From Saprospiraceae bacterium (GTDB taxonomy: Bacteria; Bacteroidota; Bacteroidia; Chitinophagales; Saprospiraceae): 64,000 bases of DNA. The notes under the pieces are model-generated. The model saw only the letters and a program-made list of their open reading frames with translations, had not been told where the DNA came from and did not search any database. The position numbers and the translations under genes were made by a program. The stretch covers positions 1-64,000 of the forward strand of contig JADLHA010000042.1 in the NCBI GenBank assembly GCA_020848995.1, written 5' to 3'. Positions 28,626-35,222 of this stretch are shown piece by piece (within the stretch, counting starts at the first letter, position 1; each line of letters opens with the position of its first letter).

Positions 28626-28633
28626 CAAATTTA
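28626..28633 (-). promoter_or_regulatory. -7 box TAAATTTG for the exosortase operon
   Basis: TAAATTTG on the minus strand fully matches TAnnTTTG. It lies between the upstream terminator (28693-28721) and the ATG at 28601, so the exosortase operon has its own promoter. A TTG lies 24 bp further up, slightly far for a -33 element. Confidence 0.55.
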
Positions 28634-28692
28634 ATCCTAAATCCGGTTTGAAATCTCCAATAGAATGCTCCGGATGCGGAGGACCCTAAAAA

Positions 28693-28721
28693 GTAAGGGC
28701 AGTCCGATGGACTGCCCTTAC
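28693..28721 (-). terminator. Rho-independent terminator after the IPTL-CTERM-like gene
   Basis: A perfect 13-bp inverted repeat (28693-28705 with 28709-28721, loop of 3) followed on the minus strand by TTTTTA. It lies 24 bp past the stop of the sorted-protein gene and separates it from the exosortase operon. Confidence 0.9.
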
Positions 28722-28744
28722 AGGTATATTCAGTGTACGTCAGA

Positions 28745-29470
28745 CTATTCCTTTACGGAAGCTCTTTGTGCAAAGTTGTAGATGGCCACGGACGCAAAGG
28801 TCAGTAGCACCAGTCCGAAGAGGAACAGGCCCCACTGGGTCATCGTAGGAACCGGAGTACCGCCGATGGTGATGAGCTTTTTACACTCAGCACCCAGACA
28901 GCCGATGGCCGCAGGATCACCCTTGTCGTTGAAAATGTTCAGGTCGTAAGTATTTCTGGAGCCATTGTTGTTGGCCAGGAATACCGTAAACGGAGAACAC
29001 TCGGGTATGGTCAGGGAGTAGCTTACGCTGGTACCCATGCAAACTGCTCCCGGGGATCCCATGTTGATGGGAGGACCATAGCAGGGAGCTCCGGTAGGTG
29101 TCCAAAGCAGAATGGGTCCCGTTCCGGTGTAAGCAAAAGAGATGTTGCAAAAAGCAGCCGTTTGGGCAGTCCAGTTGATGGTAATACACTGCGGCTGGAG
29201 CAGAGTATTTTTGAACTGGTAGGTTTCCCAGTATGGTGCGAAGTAACCCGGGTTGGTACAAGCGCCGCCGGGGCAAGCCGAAGCGCCTGTCGTCAGTGGC
29301 ACACCGGTTTGGCCTGTAAAAGCGCCTGACTTAAACGTATCGCAGGTGTATTCTGCAGGTTTTTGGCCGTTCATGCTGGTGCGGATGGGGAAGATCGAAC
29401 CGCCCCCGCCGCCAGCGGCAAACAGCGTTCCTGCAGAGAAGAAGCAGAACAATATAGCTAACTTTTTCAT
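28745..29470 (-). CDS. Exported protein with IPTL-CTERM-like sorting tail (exosortase substrate)
   Basis: A 241-aa protein: signal peptide (1-18), glycine run (GGGGG), a cysteine-rich beta-type domain of about 180 residues, then a C-terminal tail: VPTMTQWGLFLFGLVLLTF, a transmembrane stretch, and a short basic end (NFAQRASVKE). This follows the IPTL-CTERM pattern (I/V-P-T-h-x-x-W-G plus membrane span plus basic tail). The adjacent exosortase makes it the likely substrate. The sorted product would be anchored outside the inner membrane or at the surface. It is the only such tail I found in the window. It follows the 127-aa gene by 40 bp. Confidence 0.9.
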   Translation of the reverse strand: MKKLAILFCFFSAGTLFAAGGGGGSIFPIRTSMNGQKPAEYTCDTFKSGAFTGQTGVPLTTGASACPGGACTNPGYFAPYWETYQFKNTLLQPQCITINWTAQTAAFCNISFAYTGTGPILLWTPTGAPCYGPPINMGSPGAVCMGTSVSYSLTIPECSPFTVFLANNNGSRNTYDLNIFNDKGDPAAIGCLGAECKKLITIGGTPVPTMTQWGLFLFGLVLLTFASVAIYNFAQRASVKE

Positions 29471-29510
29471 GATTCAAATTTTAGAGAGTTGTTGAAATGG
29501 GATGTGTGGA

Positions 29511-29894
29511 TCAGATGCGGCCTTTGTGGACCTCATTGAGGAAGAAGTTCAGTTCGGCAGCAGTAACCTGACCGGAAGCACGCTTGGGAACCAGAAGCTG
29601 TTTGGCACCATCTACGTAGATGATCATCTTTTGGTTGGGGATGTCGAAGAAAAAGGACATTCCACGGCCAGCCGTTTTAGTTACGTATTTTTCGAAATAC
29701 GAACTGGCTTCCTGGAAACTGGCAAAATTGAATCGGGAAATGTTTGCAACGTATTCGGAGGCGAGGTCCGTGCTGGCATCCAACACGATCAACCCGTCCG
29801 GTGCAACCGTTGCGGTTTTGCTGGCTTGCGCATTGACCATGCTGACCGAAAAGATCATACAGACAAAGGCAAACAATTTGATGAAATTATTCAT
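29511..29894 (-). CDS. Small secreted protein upstream of the IPTL-CTERM-like gene
   Basis: A 127-aa protein with a clear signal peptide (MNNFIKLFAFVCMIFSVSMVNAQ) and a soluble ~100-residue domain with no motif I know and no cysteines in the mature part. It is 40 bp ahead of the IPTL-tailed gene and shares the promoter at 30106-30113. The short length and lack of a sorting tail or T9SS domain suggest a periplasmic or Sec-secreted partner, possibly of the sorted protein. Confidence 0.8.
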   Translation of the reverse strand: MNNFIKLFAFVCMIFSVSMVNAQASKTATVAPDGLIVLDASTDLASEYVANISRFNFASFQEASSYFEKYVTKTAGRGMSFFFDIPNQKMIIYVDGAKQLLVPKRASGQVTAAELNFFLNEVHKGRI

Positions 29895-30105
29895 GGTATT
29901 GGTTTAGAATATGTGAACAAAAATTGGTGAACACGAACCAATACAACCTGAGAAAGGACAATAGAGCAACCTTCGTGCACAGAGCACCATTCGCAGGATT
30001 GATTGGATAAAAAGCAACCTAATGCTTTACCAAGTCAAACCCTGCATGCACGATCGATGGATGAGTCCTGGTTTAGCGCGGGCATACCATGCCCTTAGGC
30101 TGGTA

Positions 30106-30113
30106 CAAAATTA
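30106..30113 (-). promoter_or_regulatory. -7 box TAATTTTG for the small secreted protein/IPTL operon
   Basis: TAATTTTG on the minus strand fully matches TAnnTTTG. Transcription would start near 30100, leaving about 200 nt of leader before the ATG at 29894. The G-rich motif at 30131-30150 lies just upstream, about where an activator would bind. Confidence 0.5.
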
Positions 30114-30130
30114 GCAAGATTCCATAAGTC

Positions 30131-30150
30131 CACCCCCCACAAATAGGGTA
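30131..30150 (-). promoter_or_regulatory. G-rich motif, candidate operator of the IPTL operon
   Basis: On the minus strand this reads TACCCTATTTGTGGGGGGTG, an imperfect ACCC...GGGT inverted repeat. TATTTGTGGGGG also occurs on the plus strand at 30768-30779, and TGGGGGGTG at 33842-33850. The shared words fit a common regulator, most simply the LuxR-type response regulator encoded next door; that is inference. Confidence 0.4.
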
Positions 30151-30454
30151 ATTTTTATATTAAAGAATTATATTATACATAAGACCGCTACCTACTCGGG
30201 GTAAATTTGTCGCGCTCACCGGGTGGGGTCGACATAAACTAGGGCCAATCAGTAGGTTACAGCTTTTAAGTTGCGCATGATTTGCGGAGGGGTCATGGCT
30301 GGGCCGCCCACTTTGGCTGCATCAGACCGGCCTTGGAGTCAGCATGTCAGAAAGGCCAAAACCCTAGTATTGTTCCAGTGGAATTCGGTTCGTTTGCGAT
30401 TGCGAACCATCTTTATCATTCCTCATGTTGGAAGGAAATGCCCTAAAATAAAAA

Positions 30455-30484
30455 AGTCAGCAAAACACGGGGTATCTGCTGACT
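30455..30484 (-). terminator. Rho-independent terminator on the minus strand
   Basis: AGTCAGCA (30455-30462) pairs with TGCTGACT (30477-30484), loop 14 nt; on the minus strand the stem is followed by TTTTTTATTTTA. It lies about 350 bp after the response regulator gene, so it would end either that operon or a separate short transcript. Confidence 0.7.
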
Positions 30485-30515
30485 CAGGAACTCGTTGTCA
30501 ATTGGTTCCCTGGGG

Positions 30516-30596
30516 TTATCCGAGGTTTTTTTCGGGTTTTTTGTGGTCTTTGTCGAGGGGAGATCCGGCATCCTTTTTCCGGTACAGCCTCCTCAT
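30516..30596 (-). CDS. Possible 26-aa basic peptide
   Basis: ATG at 30596 is preceded by AGGAG with a 4-nt spacer, unusual in a phylum that seldom relies on Shine-Dalgarno sequences. The peptide begins MRRLYRKKDAG and is rich in Lys, Arg, Asp and Pro with no hydrophobic segment. A 12-bp hairpin ends 8 bp before the AGGAG. It is too short for codon statistics, so coding is a guess from position only. Confidence 0.3.
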   Translation of the reverse strand: MRRLYRKKDAGSPLDKDHKKPEKNLG

Positions 30597-30608
30597 CTCG
30601 CTCCTAGT

Positions 30609-30642
30609 TCGTAGAAAAGGCTCTTGAAAACCTTTTCTACGA
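30609..30642. repeat. 12-bp perfect inverted repeat (hairpin)
   Basis: TCGTAGAAAAGG (30609-30620) and its complement (30631-30642) enclose a 10-nt loop. No T-run follows on either strand, so it is not a standard terminator. It lies inside the candidate small transcript, just upstream of the peptide start. Confidence 0.75.
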
Positions 30643-30722
30643 CATTCAGAGCTAAAGTCTGTGACTTTTTGGGGTTAAAACATTGCCAAGGGTATTGCTT
30701 TCAAATAACCTGAATGGCTCTG

Positions 30723-30730
30723 CAAACATA
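30723..30730 (-). promoter_or_regulatory. -7 box TATGTTTG for the candidate small transcript
   Basis: TATGTTTG on the minus strand fully matches TAnnTTTG. It is 24 bp downstream of the direct repeats at 30754-30791 and about 240 bp upstream of a terminator on the same strand. Confidence 0.45.
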
Positions 30731-30753
30731 GGAACGCCATTAACGGTGTAAAA

Positions 30754-30791
30754 GGGTGTTTTTCCGGTATTTGTGGGGGTGTTTTTCCGGT
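30754..30791. repeat. Two 15-bp direct repeats, candidate operator
   Basis: GGGTGTTTTTCCGGT occurs exactly at 30754-30768 and 30777-30791, a 23-bp period (about two helical turns), with TATTTGTGGGGG between them. TTTTTCCGGTG recurs at 33875-33885 upstream of the two-component operon. Tandem spacing before a -7 box resembles a binding site for a dimeric activator. Confidence 0.5.
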
Positions 30792-30836
30792 GTGCGGCAT
30801 TCACTTTTTGGCGAAAAAACCGCAATGTACCGTGAA

Positions 30837-31490
30837 TCAAACCTTTACGATGCTGTGTCGAATGGCGTAAAGCACCAGTCCAACCCGGGATTTCGTACCG
30901 GTCTTGGCAAAAAGAGCTTCTCGATAGCCGTCAATGGTCTTGGGACTTAGATGCATTTCGTCGGCAATTTGCTTATAACTCAAGTCCGAACAGCACAATT
31001 CCAGGAATTCGATTTCGCGGTCGCGGATGGATGCGATCACTTCCGGAGGCGCCTGCCTGGCATCCGTCTTAAAGGTATCGAGCATGACCCTGGCAACGTA
31101 ATCGGAGTAGTAGAAGCCTTTGGTCATGACGGATTCGATGGCAAAAAGCAATTCGTCTTCGTCGGCATCTTTGAGCAGATAGCCTTTGGCGCCACTCCGG
31201 AACATGCGAATGATCGAGAGCTCGTCGTCGTTCATGGTCAGGCAGAGGATGCGCACGGCCGGAAAATTCTTCTGCATCCAGGAAGCGGTCTCTACCCCAC
31301 CCATGACGGGCATGTTGATGTCGAGCAGCATCAGGTCGGGTAGCTCGTCCCTTCCGGAGAGTTCGTCGATGAAGGCCTTGCCGTTGCGCGCGGTCAGGAC
31401 CACTTCAAAACCAGGGCGCTGGCCGATCATGGTGGCTATGGCCTGAACCATCATGGTGTGGTCGTCGACGATGGCAATTTTAACCGGCAT
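30837..31490 (-). CDS. Response regulator, NarL/LuxR family
   Basis: A 217-aa cytoplasmic transcription factor. The N-terminal receiver domain has the acidic pair Asp9-Asp10 (IVDDH), phospho-acceptor Asp57 (LLDINMP) and Lys near 107 (YLLKDA). The C-terminal LuxR-type helix-turn-helix (about 150-212) includes the recognition stretch LSYKQIADEMHLSPKTIDGYR. It begins 2 bp after the histidine kinase gene stops and is surely its partner. Likely targets are genes near the G-rich and CCGGAAAAA motifs on both sides of this operon (inference). Confidence 0.95.
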   Translation of the reverse strand: MPVKIAIVDDHTMMVQAIATMIGQRPGFEVVLTARNGKAFIDELSGRDELPDLMLLDINMPVMGGVETASWMQKNFPAVRILCLTMNDDELSIIRMFRSGAKGYLLKDADEDELLFAIESVMTKGFYYSDYVARVMLDTFKTDARQAPPEVIASIRDREIEFLELCCSDLSYKQIADEMHLSPKTIDGYREALFAKTGTKSRVGLVLYAIRHSIVKV

Positions 31491-31492
31491 GC

Positions 31493-32272
31493 TTACTGCT
31501 TAATCGGACAACGCATGTAAAACGCTGCTCCCTTTTGACGCCCCGAAGATAGTTCAATCGTACCATTGATCAACTGAAGGCGGCTGCGGATGTGGTGTAG
31601 ACCCACCCCCGCTTTCGGGGAATCGCTGGCCGTTGATGCATCAAAGCCTATGCCGTCGTCGCACACCGAGATTGCCACCGCATCTTCCATATAATCGATC
31701 TCTACTTCGATGTGGCTGCACTGCGCATGCTTCAGTGCATTGGTTACCAGTTCCTGTACGATGCGATAAAGGATGATCTTGCGTTGCTGGCCGGGATCGG
31801 CAGGAGTTCCTCGCTCGACCAGGGTCATCCGAACCACCTCCAACTGGTTGACGCGCTCGCAATCCTTTCCAATGAGTTCTGCAAGCGTACTCCTGGCAAG
31901 GTTCTCCTGATTCAGGGATTTAGACAGCCGGCGCACTTCTTCGAGTGCTTTGCTGATCACCTCCTGCAATGCTGGAAGCCTTGTGTCGCTCACCACCTTC
32001 GCCAACGACTGGGTCTGGATCTTAGCCAGGGTGACCAGCTGACCAATGTTGTCGTGCAATTCCAGCCCCACCTGGCGCAGGGTCTCTTCCTGTATCTCGA
32101 GTTCGGCCCGGGCCAACTCGATCTGGTATTTGCTCCTGAGCTCTTCGCGCTCCCGGATGTAGCGGTTTTTGTTGCGTACGTAATACAACAAAAACAACAA
32201 CAGCAAAACGAATAGCACGGCGACGACGAAGCCGCCAACGACGATGCTGAATATTACCTCCTGCTCGCGCAT
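31493..32272 (-). CDS. Sensor histidine kinase (HisKA_3/HPK7 type)
   Basis: A 259-aa inner-membrane kinase. Start MREQEVIFS; one transmembrane helix (7-31), a coiled-coil-like segment (35-70), phospho-acceptor His73 in LELHDNIGQ, then an ATPase domain with N box ELVTNALKHA and G1 box DDGIGFD. There is no sensor domain of its own, so the multi-pass protein encoded just upstream, overlapping by 19 bp, is the obvious sensing partner (inference). It phosphorylates the response regulator encoded 2 bp downstream. Confidence 0.95.
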   Translation of the reverse strand: MREQEVIFSIVVGGFVVAVLFVLLLLFLLYYVRNKNRYIREREELRSKYQIELARAELEIQEETLRQVGLELHDNIGQLVTLAKIQTQSLAKVVSDTRLPALQEVISKALEEVRRLSKSLNQENLARSTLAELIGKDCERVNQLEVVRMTLVERGTPADPGQQRKIILYRIVQELVTNALKHAQCSHIEVEIDYMEDAVAISVCDDGIGFDASTASDSPKAGVGLHHIRSRLQLINGTIELSSGRQKGAAFYMRCPIKQ

Positions 32273-32901
32273 TGCAAACCCAAAAATATACACAAGTACA
32301 TAAAGTAATTCAATACCATATTGACATTTCTCAATGCGATCAGCATGTCGATGCTGCTGGCGAGCAGGTAATTGTACATGGCCATATAAGGCGCATTGAT
32401 GATGTAAAATGCAAACAGACCAATGGAAACCCAGAAAAAGGGATCCGTGTGCATCGAAATTACGCGCTCGCTTTGAACGAGCTGCTTGAGGTAACATCCG
32501 GCACCAAGGCACAAGCTCAGCGAGCCCAAGGTAAAGCTGTACGTGTGCAGGGTCGTAAACAGGGGCTGAATCCAAAGTACATTCACGATGAAAAACGCCA
32601 CAAAAAGACACATGGCGATGGCCAGGACTTTTCTGCAGGCAGTCGGCTTCAGGTTCCTGATATAAAACAGGCCGTACAAAACGATCACCAGCGCAGTGGC
32701 TACATTGTAGTAAGGAAGGTTAAACCCCAACTGGTCCCGCGTAAATACATACTGTGTAAGCAGGATGCCCATGGAATCACTGATAAAAATTGCACCCAGG
32801 ATTCCAGGAAGCAAACCCATACCTTCCCGGGTAAGCGATTTTCGGAGAACCAAACTTGTTAAAAAACAGATTCCCTCGGAGGTCAGCACTCCGATTTGCA
32901 T
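32254..32901 (-). CDS. Multi-pass membrane protein, probable sensor partner of the kinase
   Basis: A 215-aa protein from the ATG at 32901; a GTG at 32913 is possible. About seven hydrophobic segments suggest a 7TM-like layout with few loops. No family recognised. Its gene overlaps the kinase gene by 19 bp. As the kinase has only one helix and no input domain, this protein may sense the signal, by analogy with other split sensors. Confidence 0.8.
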   Translation of the reverse strand: MQIGVLTSEGICFLTSLVLRKSLTREGMGLLPGILGAIFISDSMGILLTQYVFTRDQLGFNLPYYNVATALVIVLYGLFYIRNLKPTACRKVLAIAMCLFVAFFIVNVLWIQPLFTTLHTYSFTLGSLSLCLGAGCYLKQLVQSERVISMHTDPFFWVSIGLFAFYIINAPYMAMYNYLLASSIDMLIALRNVNMVLNYFMYLCIFLGLQCASRR

Positions 32902-32935
32902 CCAGCTGATCACTACCGGATCTCAGCAGGAGCAA

Positions 32936-33697
32936 TCAATAGGGGCAGGTGTTGGGTGGACAAAGCACGTCGGCATTGTACAACAACGAAGAGGTGGTGC
33001 ACGGATTGGGTGGCGGACACAAACCTGCGTAATTCAGCCCCGAAAACGCCCGGATGGGGTCGTTAATGCCAAACAACCAGTTGAGAAAATCTTCTTCGCT
33101 CATACCAACAGGCTTGAACAACGATTTGGGGCGGTTCTTGTTGGTACCCGGAATGGGCTCAAAGAGGTCCGGATCAAAATCGATCATGTCTCCGCCTTCG
33201 GTGCTGTAGGTCGGCACCAGCATGATGGTCTGGTGGTTGCGGTGGCTGGCCGGAATGTCGTCAGAATAGTCGGACTGACCAATGGCAGGATAGACCATTG
33301 GGTAGATCCTCAGTCCAGTAAATTCGACATTCAGACGGTTTTCTTTGATCTGATCCTCAATTGCCGCAATGAAACCCTTTACCTTTTCGAGCTCCAGCGT
33401 AAAATAACGGCTGTCTGCAAAACCAACCCCATACTGCCCAGGATTGCCACCTGAAAATTCCTGGTTGATCACGGCCTGCCGCTCGTCGCGGTACTTTGCC
33501 ACCATGCGCAGCATTTCTTTATAGGGAACTTTCACAAATGGGGGCAGATTTTGTCCGCCATTGCCATTGGCATTGCCGCCACCGTTACCGTTGCCGTTGC
33601 CAGGCTGTAGAAAAACCTGCTGGTTGGGCAGGATCGCAAAAGTGAGCATAAATACTATGGGCAACGTGGCCCGGAACCAAATCGAATGCTTTTTCAT
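32936..33697 (-). CDS. Secreted protein with Gly-Asn-rich linker, first gene of two-component operon
   Basis: A 253-aa protein. The ATG at 33697 (MKKHSIWFR) is chosen because the ATG at 33718 is 2 bp after the -7 box. A hydrophobic signal region is followed by a low-complexity stretch (GNGNGNGGGNANGNGG) and a soluble domain with no motif I know. It ends in a cysteine-containing tail (CPPPNPCTTSSLLYNADVLCPP). No T9SS or IPTL tail. Downstream genes follow within 34 bp, so it should share a transcript with the sensor, kinase and regulator; a link to signal sensing is a guess. Confidence 0.8.
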   Translation of the reverse strand: MKKHSIWFRATLPIVFMLTFAILPNQQVFLQPGNGNGNGGGNANGNGGQNLPPFVKVPYKEMLRMVAKYRDERQAVINQEFSGGNPGQYGVGFADSRYFTLELEKVKGFIAAIEDQIKENRLNVEFTGLRIYPMVYPAIGQSDYSDDIPASHRNHQTIMLVPTYSTEGGDMIDFDPDLFEPIPGTNKNRPKSLFKPVGMSEEDFLNWLFGINDPIRAFSGLNYAGLCPPPNPCTTSSLLYNADVLCPPNTCPY

Positions 33698-33719
33698 AGA
33701 ACGATAGATGTATTTCATA

Positions 33720-33727
33720 CAAAAGTA
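33720..33727 (-). promoter_or_regulatory. -7 box TACTTTTG for the two-component operon
   Basis: TACTTTTG on the minus strand fully matches TAnnTTTG and would start transcription near 33713, 16 nt before the ATG at 33697. The AT-rich stretch 33730-33810 lies upstream. Confidence 0.55.
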
Positions 33728-33841
33728 TTTCAGACCATCAATATATTTTTGAATTTTTTGTTAATAATTATAATAAAGTGTTCATAATCATTAAAAAGCA
33801 TATTATAAAAAAGGGAAATTTCTCCCGAGGTCAGGAATTGA

Positions 33842-33885
33842 CACCCCCCAACAGCCCGGAAATTTCCCCGGGGATTTTTCCGGTG
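33842..33885. promoter_or_regulatory. G-rich and CCGGAAAAA motifs upstream of the two-component operon
   Basis: CACCCCCCA (33842-33850) matches 30131-30139, and TTTTTCCGGTG (33875-33885) matches 30781-30791. The two words lie about 35 bp apart, upstream of the operon's -7 box by over 110 bp. GGAAATTTC is also repeated at 33814-33822 and 33858-33866. Suggests autoregulation, unproven. Confidence 0.35.
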
Positions 33886-34022
33886 CCGGCTTTGCCAGAC
33901 ACTACCACCAGCACATTGAAAATGATGACTTCCCTGGTATGATCAGCATGGAAACTGTAAGATGAAACGAATGTTATGCCTTCGGGTGGCAGATTATGCA
34001 TTCATTGCCTGTTGATCTCTTG

Positions 34023-34107
34023 CGGAGGAAGAGGGATTCGAACCCCCGGACCTGTTACAGTCAACGGTTTTCAAGACCGCCGCATTAAACCGCTCTGCCA
34101 TTCCTCC
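34023..34107 (-). tRNA. tRNA-Ser (anticodon UGA)
   Basis: An 85-nt class II tRNA: acceptor stem GGAGGAA pairs with TTCCTCC, the anticodon loop reads CTTGAAA with anticodon TGA, a long variable arm follows, and the T-loop is GTTCGAATC. CCA is not encoded. Confidence 0.96.
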
Positions 34108-34274
34108 CCGGTTTAAAGTACTTGCGCGATCGCAAAGTTAAGGCGACACGGCCAATTCGGAAGCTCAAGCTGTGACGTACTTCCCTTGCCCCGTCGAAAC
34201 AACCAGAGTGCCCGAGTGTTATTCCAGACTAGACCATATGCTTTATTCCATTTAACATTTAATTTTCCATCAAC

Positions 34275-35045
34275 ATGAAACGAGCCATCATCTTGGGAGC
34301 CTTTACCTTATTAACCATCCTATTCGCTACCGGGTGCAAGCAGGCCGGGACCGATGCAAGCCTTGGGGCGGCCAACATGCCTTCGATAAAACCCATGGAG
34401 CCTTCCGCCGAATTCCCAGAAGCGTCTATTGCCAGCATGGATTACCAAAACGGCCAGTTCAATTTTCAAATTGGCGGAGACTTCAGCCTTGGGCAACAAA
34501 CACCGGATGCACCTCAAAAAATGTGCGCCAACTCCGCCCAGGGGCAGCACATCCACCTCATCGTTGACGACCGGCCATACGAGGCTAAATACGAAAGCAC
34601 GTTCAGGCACCTGATCCCCGATGGCCCGCATTACCTGCTTGCCTTCCTGTCGAGGTCTTACCACGAAAGCATCAAAACGCCCAGTGCCCATGTGGCCGTA
34701 AAGGCCGAGATTAAAGACAGCAGCTTCAAAAAGCTCGATCCCGTCACTGGCCCTATGTTGTTTTATTCGAGGCCCAAGGGCGTTTACCTCGGAGATGATG
34801 CCCGCAGGATCATGGTCGATTTCTACCTCGTGAATTGCAATCTGGGCAGTGACTACAAAGTCAAGGTAGAAATTGGCGGCAAGGAATTTTTGGTTGACCA
34901 ATGGCAGCCTTACCTCATTGAAGGATTGCCGATGGGCGAACACCGTTGCAAATTGTCGCTGGTCGACGCCTCGGGAGCATTGGTACAGGCCCCCCTCAAT
35001 CCAGTTGAACGGACATTTACCCTTCAGCCTTCGCCTGGACAATAA
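34275..35045 (+). CDS. Lipoprotein of unknown function
   Basis: A 256-aa protein with signal peptide and lipobox ATGC (Cys21). The soluble part looks beta-rich and includes HIHLIVDDRPYEAKY and FYLVNCNLGSDYKVKVEI, which resemble an immunoglobulin-like or cupredoxin-like sandwich; I do not recognise the family. It sits alone between two tRNA genes. Outer-membrane or periplasmic location is likely. Confidence 0.85.
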   Translation: MKRAIILGAFTLLTILFATGCKQAGTDASLGAANMPSIKPMEPSAEFPEASIASMDYQNGQFNFQIGGDFSLGQQTPDAPQKMCANSAQGQHIHLIVDDRPYEAKYESTFRHLIPDGPHYLLAFLSRSYHESIKTPSAHVAVKAEIKDSSFKKLDPVTGPMLFYSRPKGVYLGDDARRIMVDFYLVNCNLGSDYKVKVEIGGKEFLVDQWQPYLIEGLPMGEHRCKLSLVDASGALVQAPLNPVERTFTLQPSPGQ

Positions 35046-35108
35046 GGGCCTGCGTTTTTTTGCGGAGAGGCGTGCATTGCATAACTTTGCATCCCTTCAA
35101 AACACCTG

Positions 35109-35182
35109 GTGGCTATAGCTCAGCTGGTTAGAGCATCGGATTGTGGTTCCGAGGGTCGTGGGTTCGAGTCCCATTAGCCACC
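35109..35182 (+). tRNA. tRNA-His (anticodon GUG)
   Basis: Acceptor GTGGCTA pairs with TAGCCAC; anticodon loop TTGTGGT; T-loop GTTCGAGTC. The discriminator base is C73 (35182) and the preceding base at 35108 is G, so the extra G-1 needed by HisRS can be transcribed from the gene. CCA is not encoded. Confidence 0.96.
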
Positions 35183-35222
35183 CTTCTTTTAAAAGCCACT
35201 CACCCCTTTTACCCGGGATCGT

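Larger units (their letters stand above)
30455..30716 (-). ncRNA. Candidate small transcript (about 260 nt), sRNA or peptide mRNA
   Basis: Bounded by a full -7 box (30723-30730) and a T-tract terminator (30455-30484) on the same strand, with paired direct repeats just upstream of the box. It contains a 12-bp hairpin and a small reading frame with a Shine-Dalgarno-like AGGAG. No known RNA family was recognised. It could instead be a long 3' tail of the response regulator mRNA. Confidence 0.4.
29895..30836. other. 940-bp regulatory gap between two-component and exosortase-substrate operons
   Basis: No convincing gene of normal size is seen here. The gap contains, from left to right, the promoter and G-rich motif of the 29511-29894 gene, a minus-strand terminator, a candidate 26-codon peptide gene, a large hairpin, a -7 box and a pair of 15-bp direct repeats. 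Base composition varies sharply (AT-rich around 30140-30180), unlike the coding regions on either side. Confidence 0.6.

Noticed and set aside
30271-30627. 118-codon plus-strand frame in the regulatory gap
   Set aside because: No RBS or family features; overlaps the terminator and hairpin of the minus strand.
30652-30840. 62-codon minus-strand frame after the response regulator
   Set aside because: It runs through the direct repeats and -7 box, so a regulatory reading is more likely.
34023-35182. tRNA genes as phage/island attachment sites
   Set aside because: No integrase or 3'-end repeat of either tRNA was seen.
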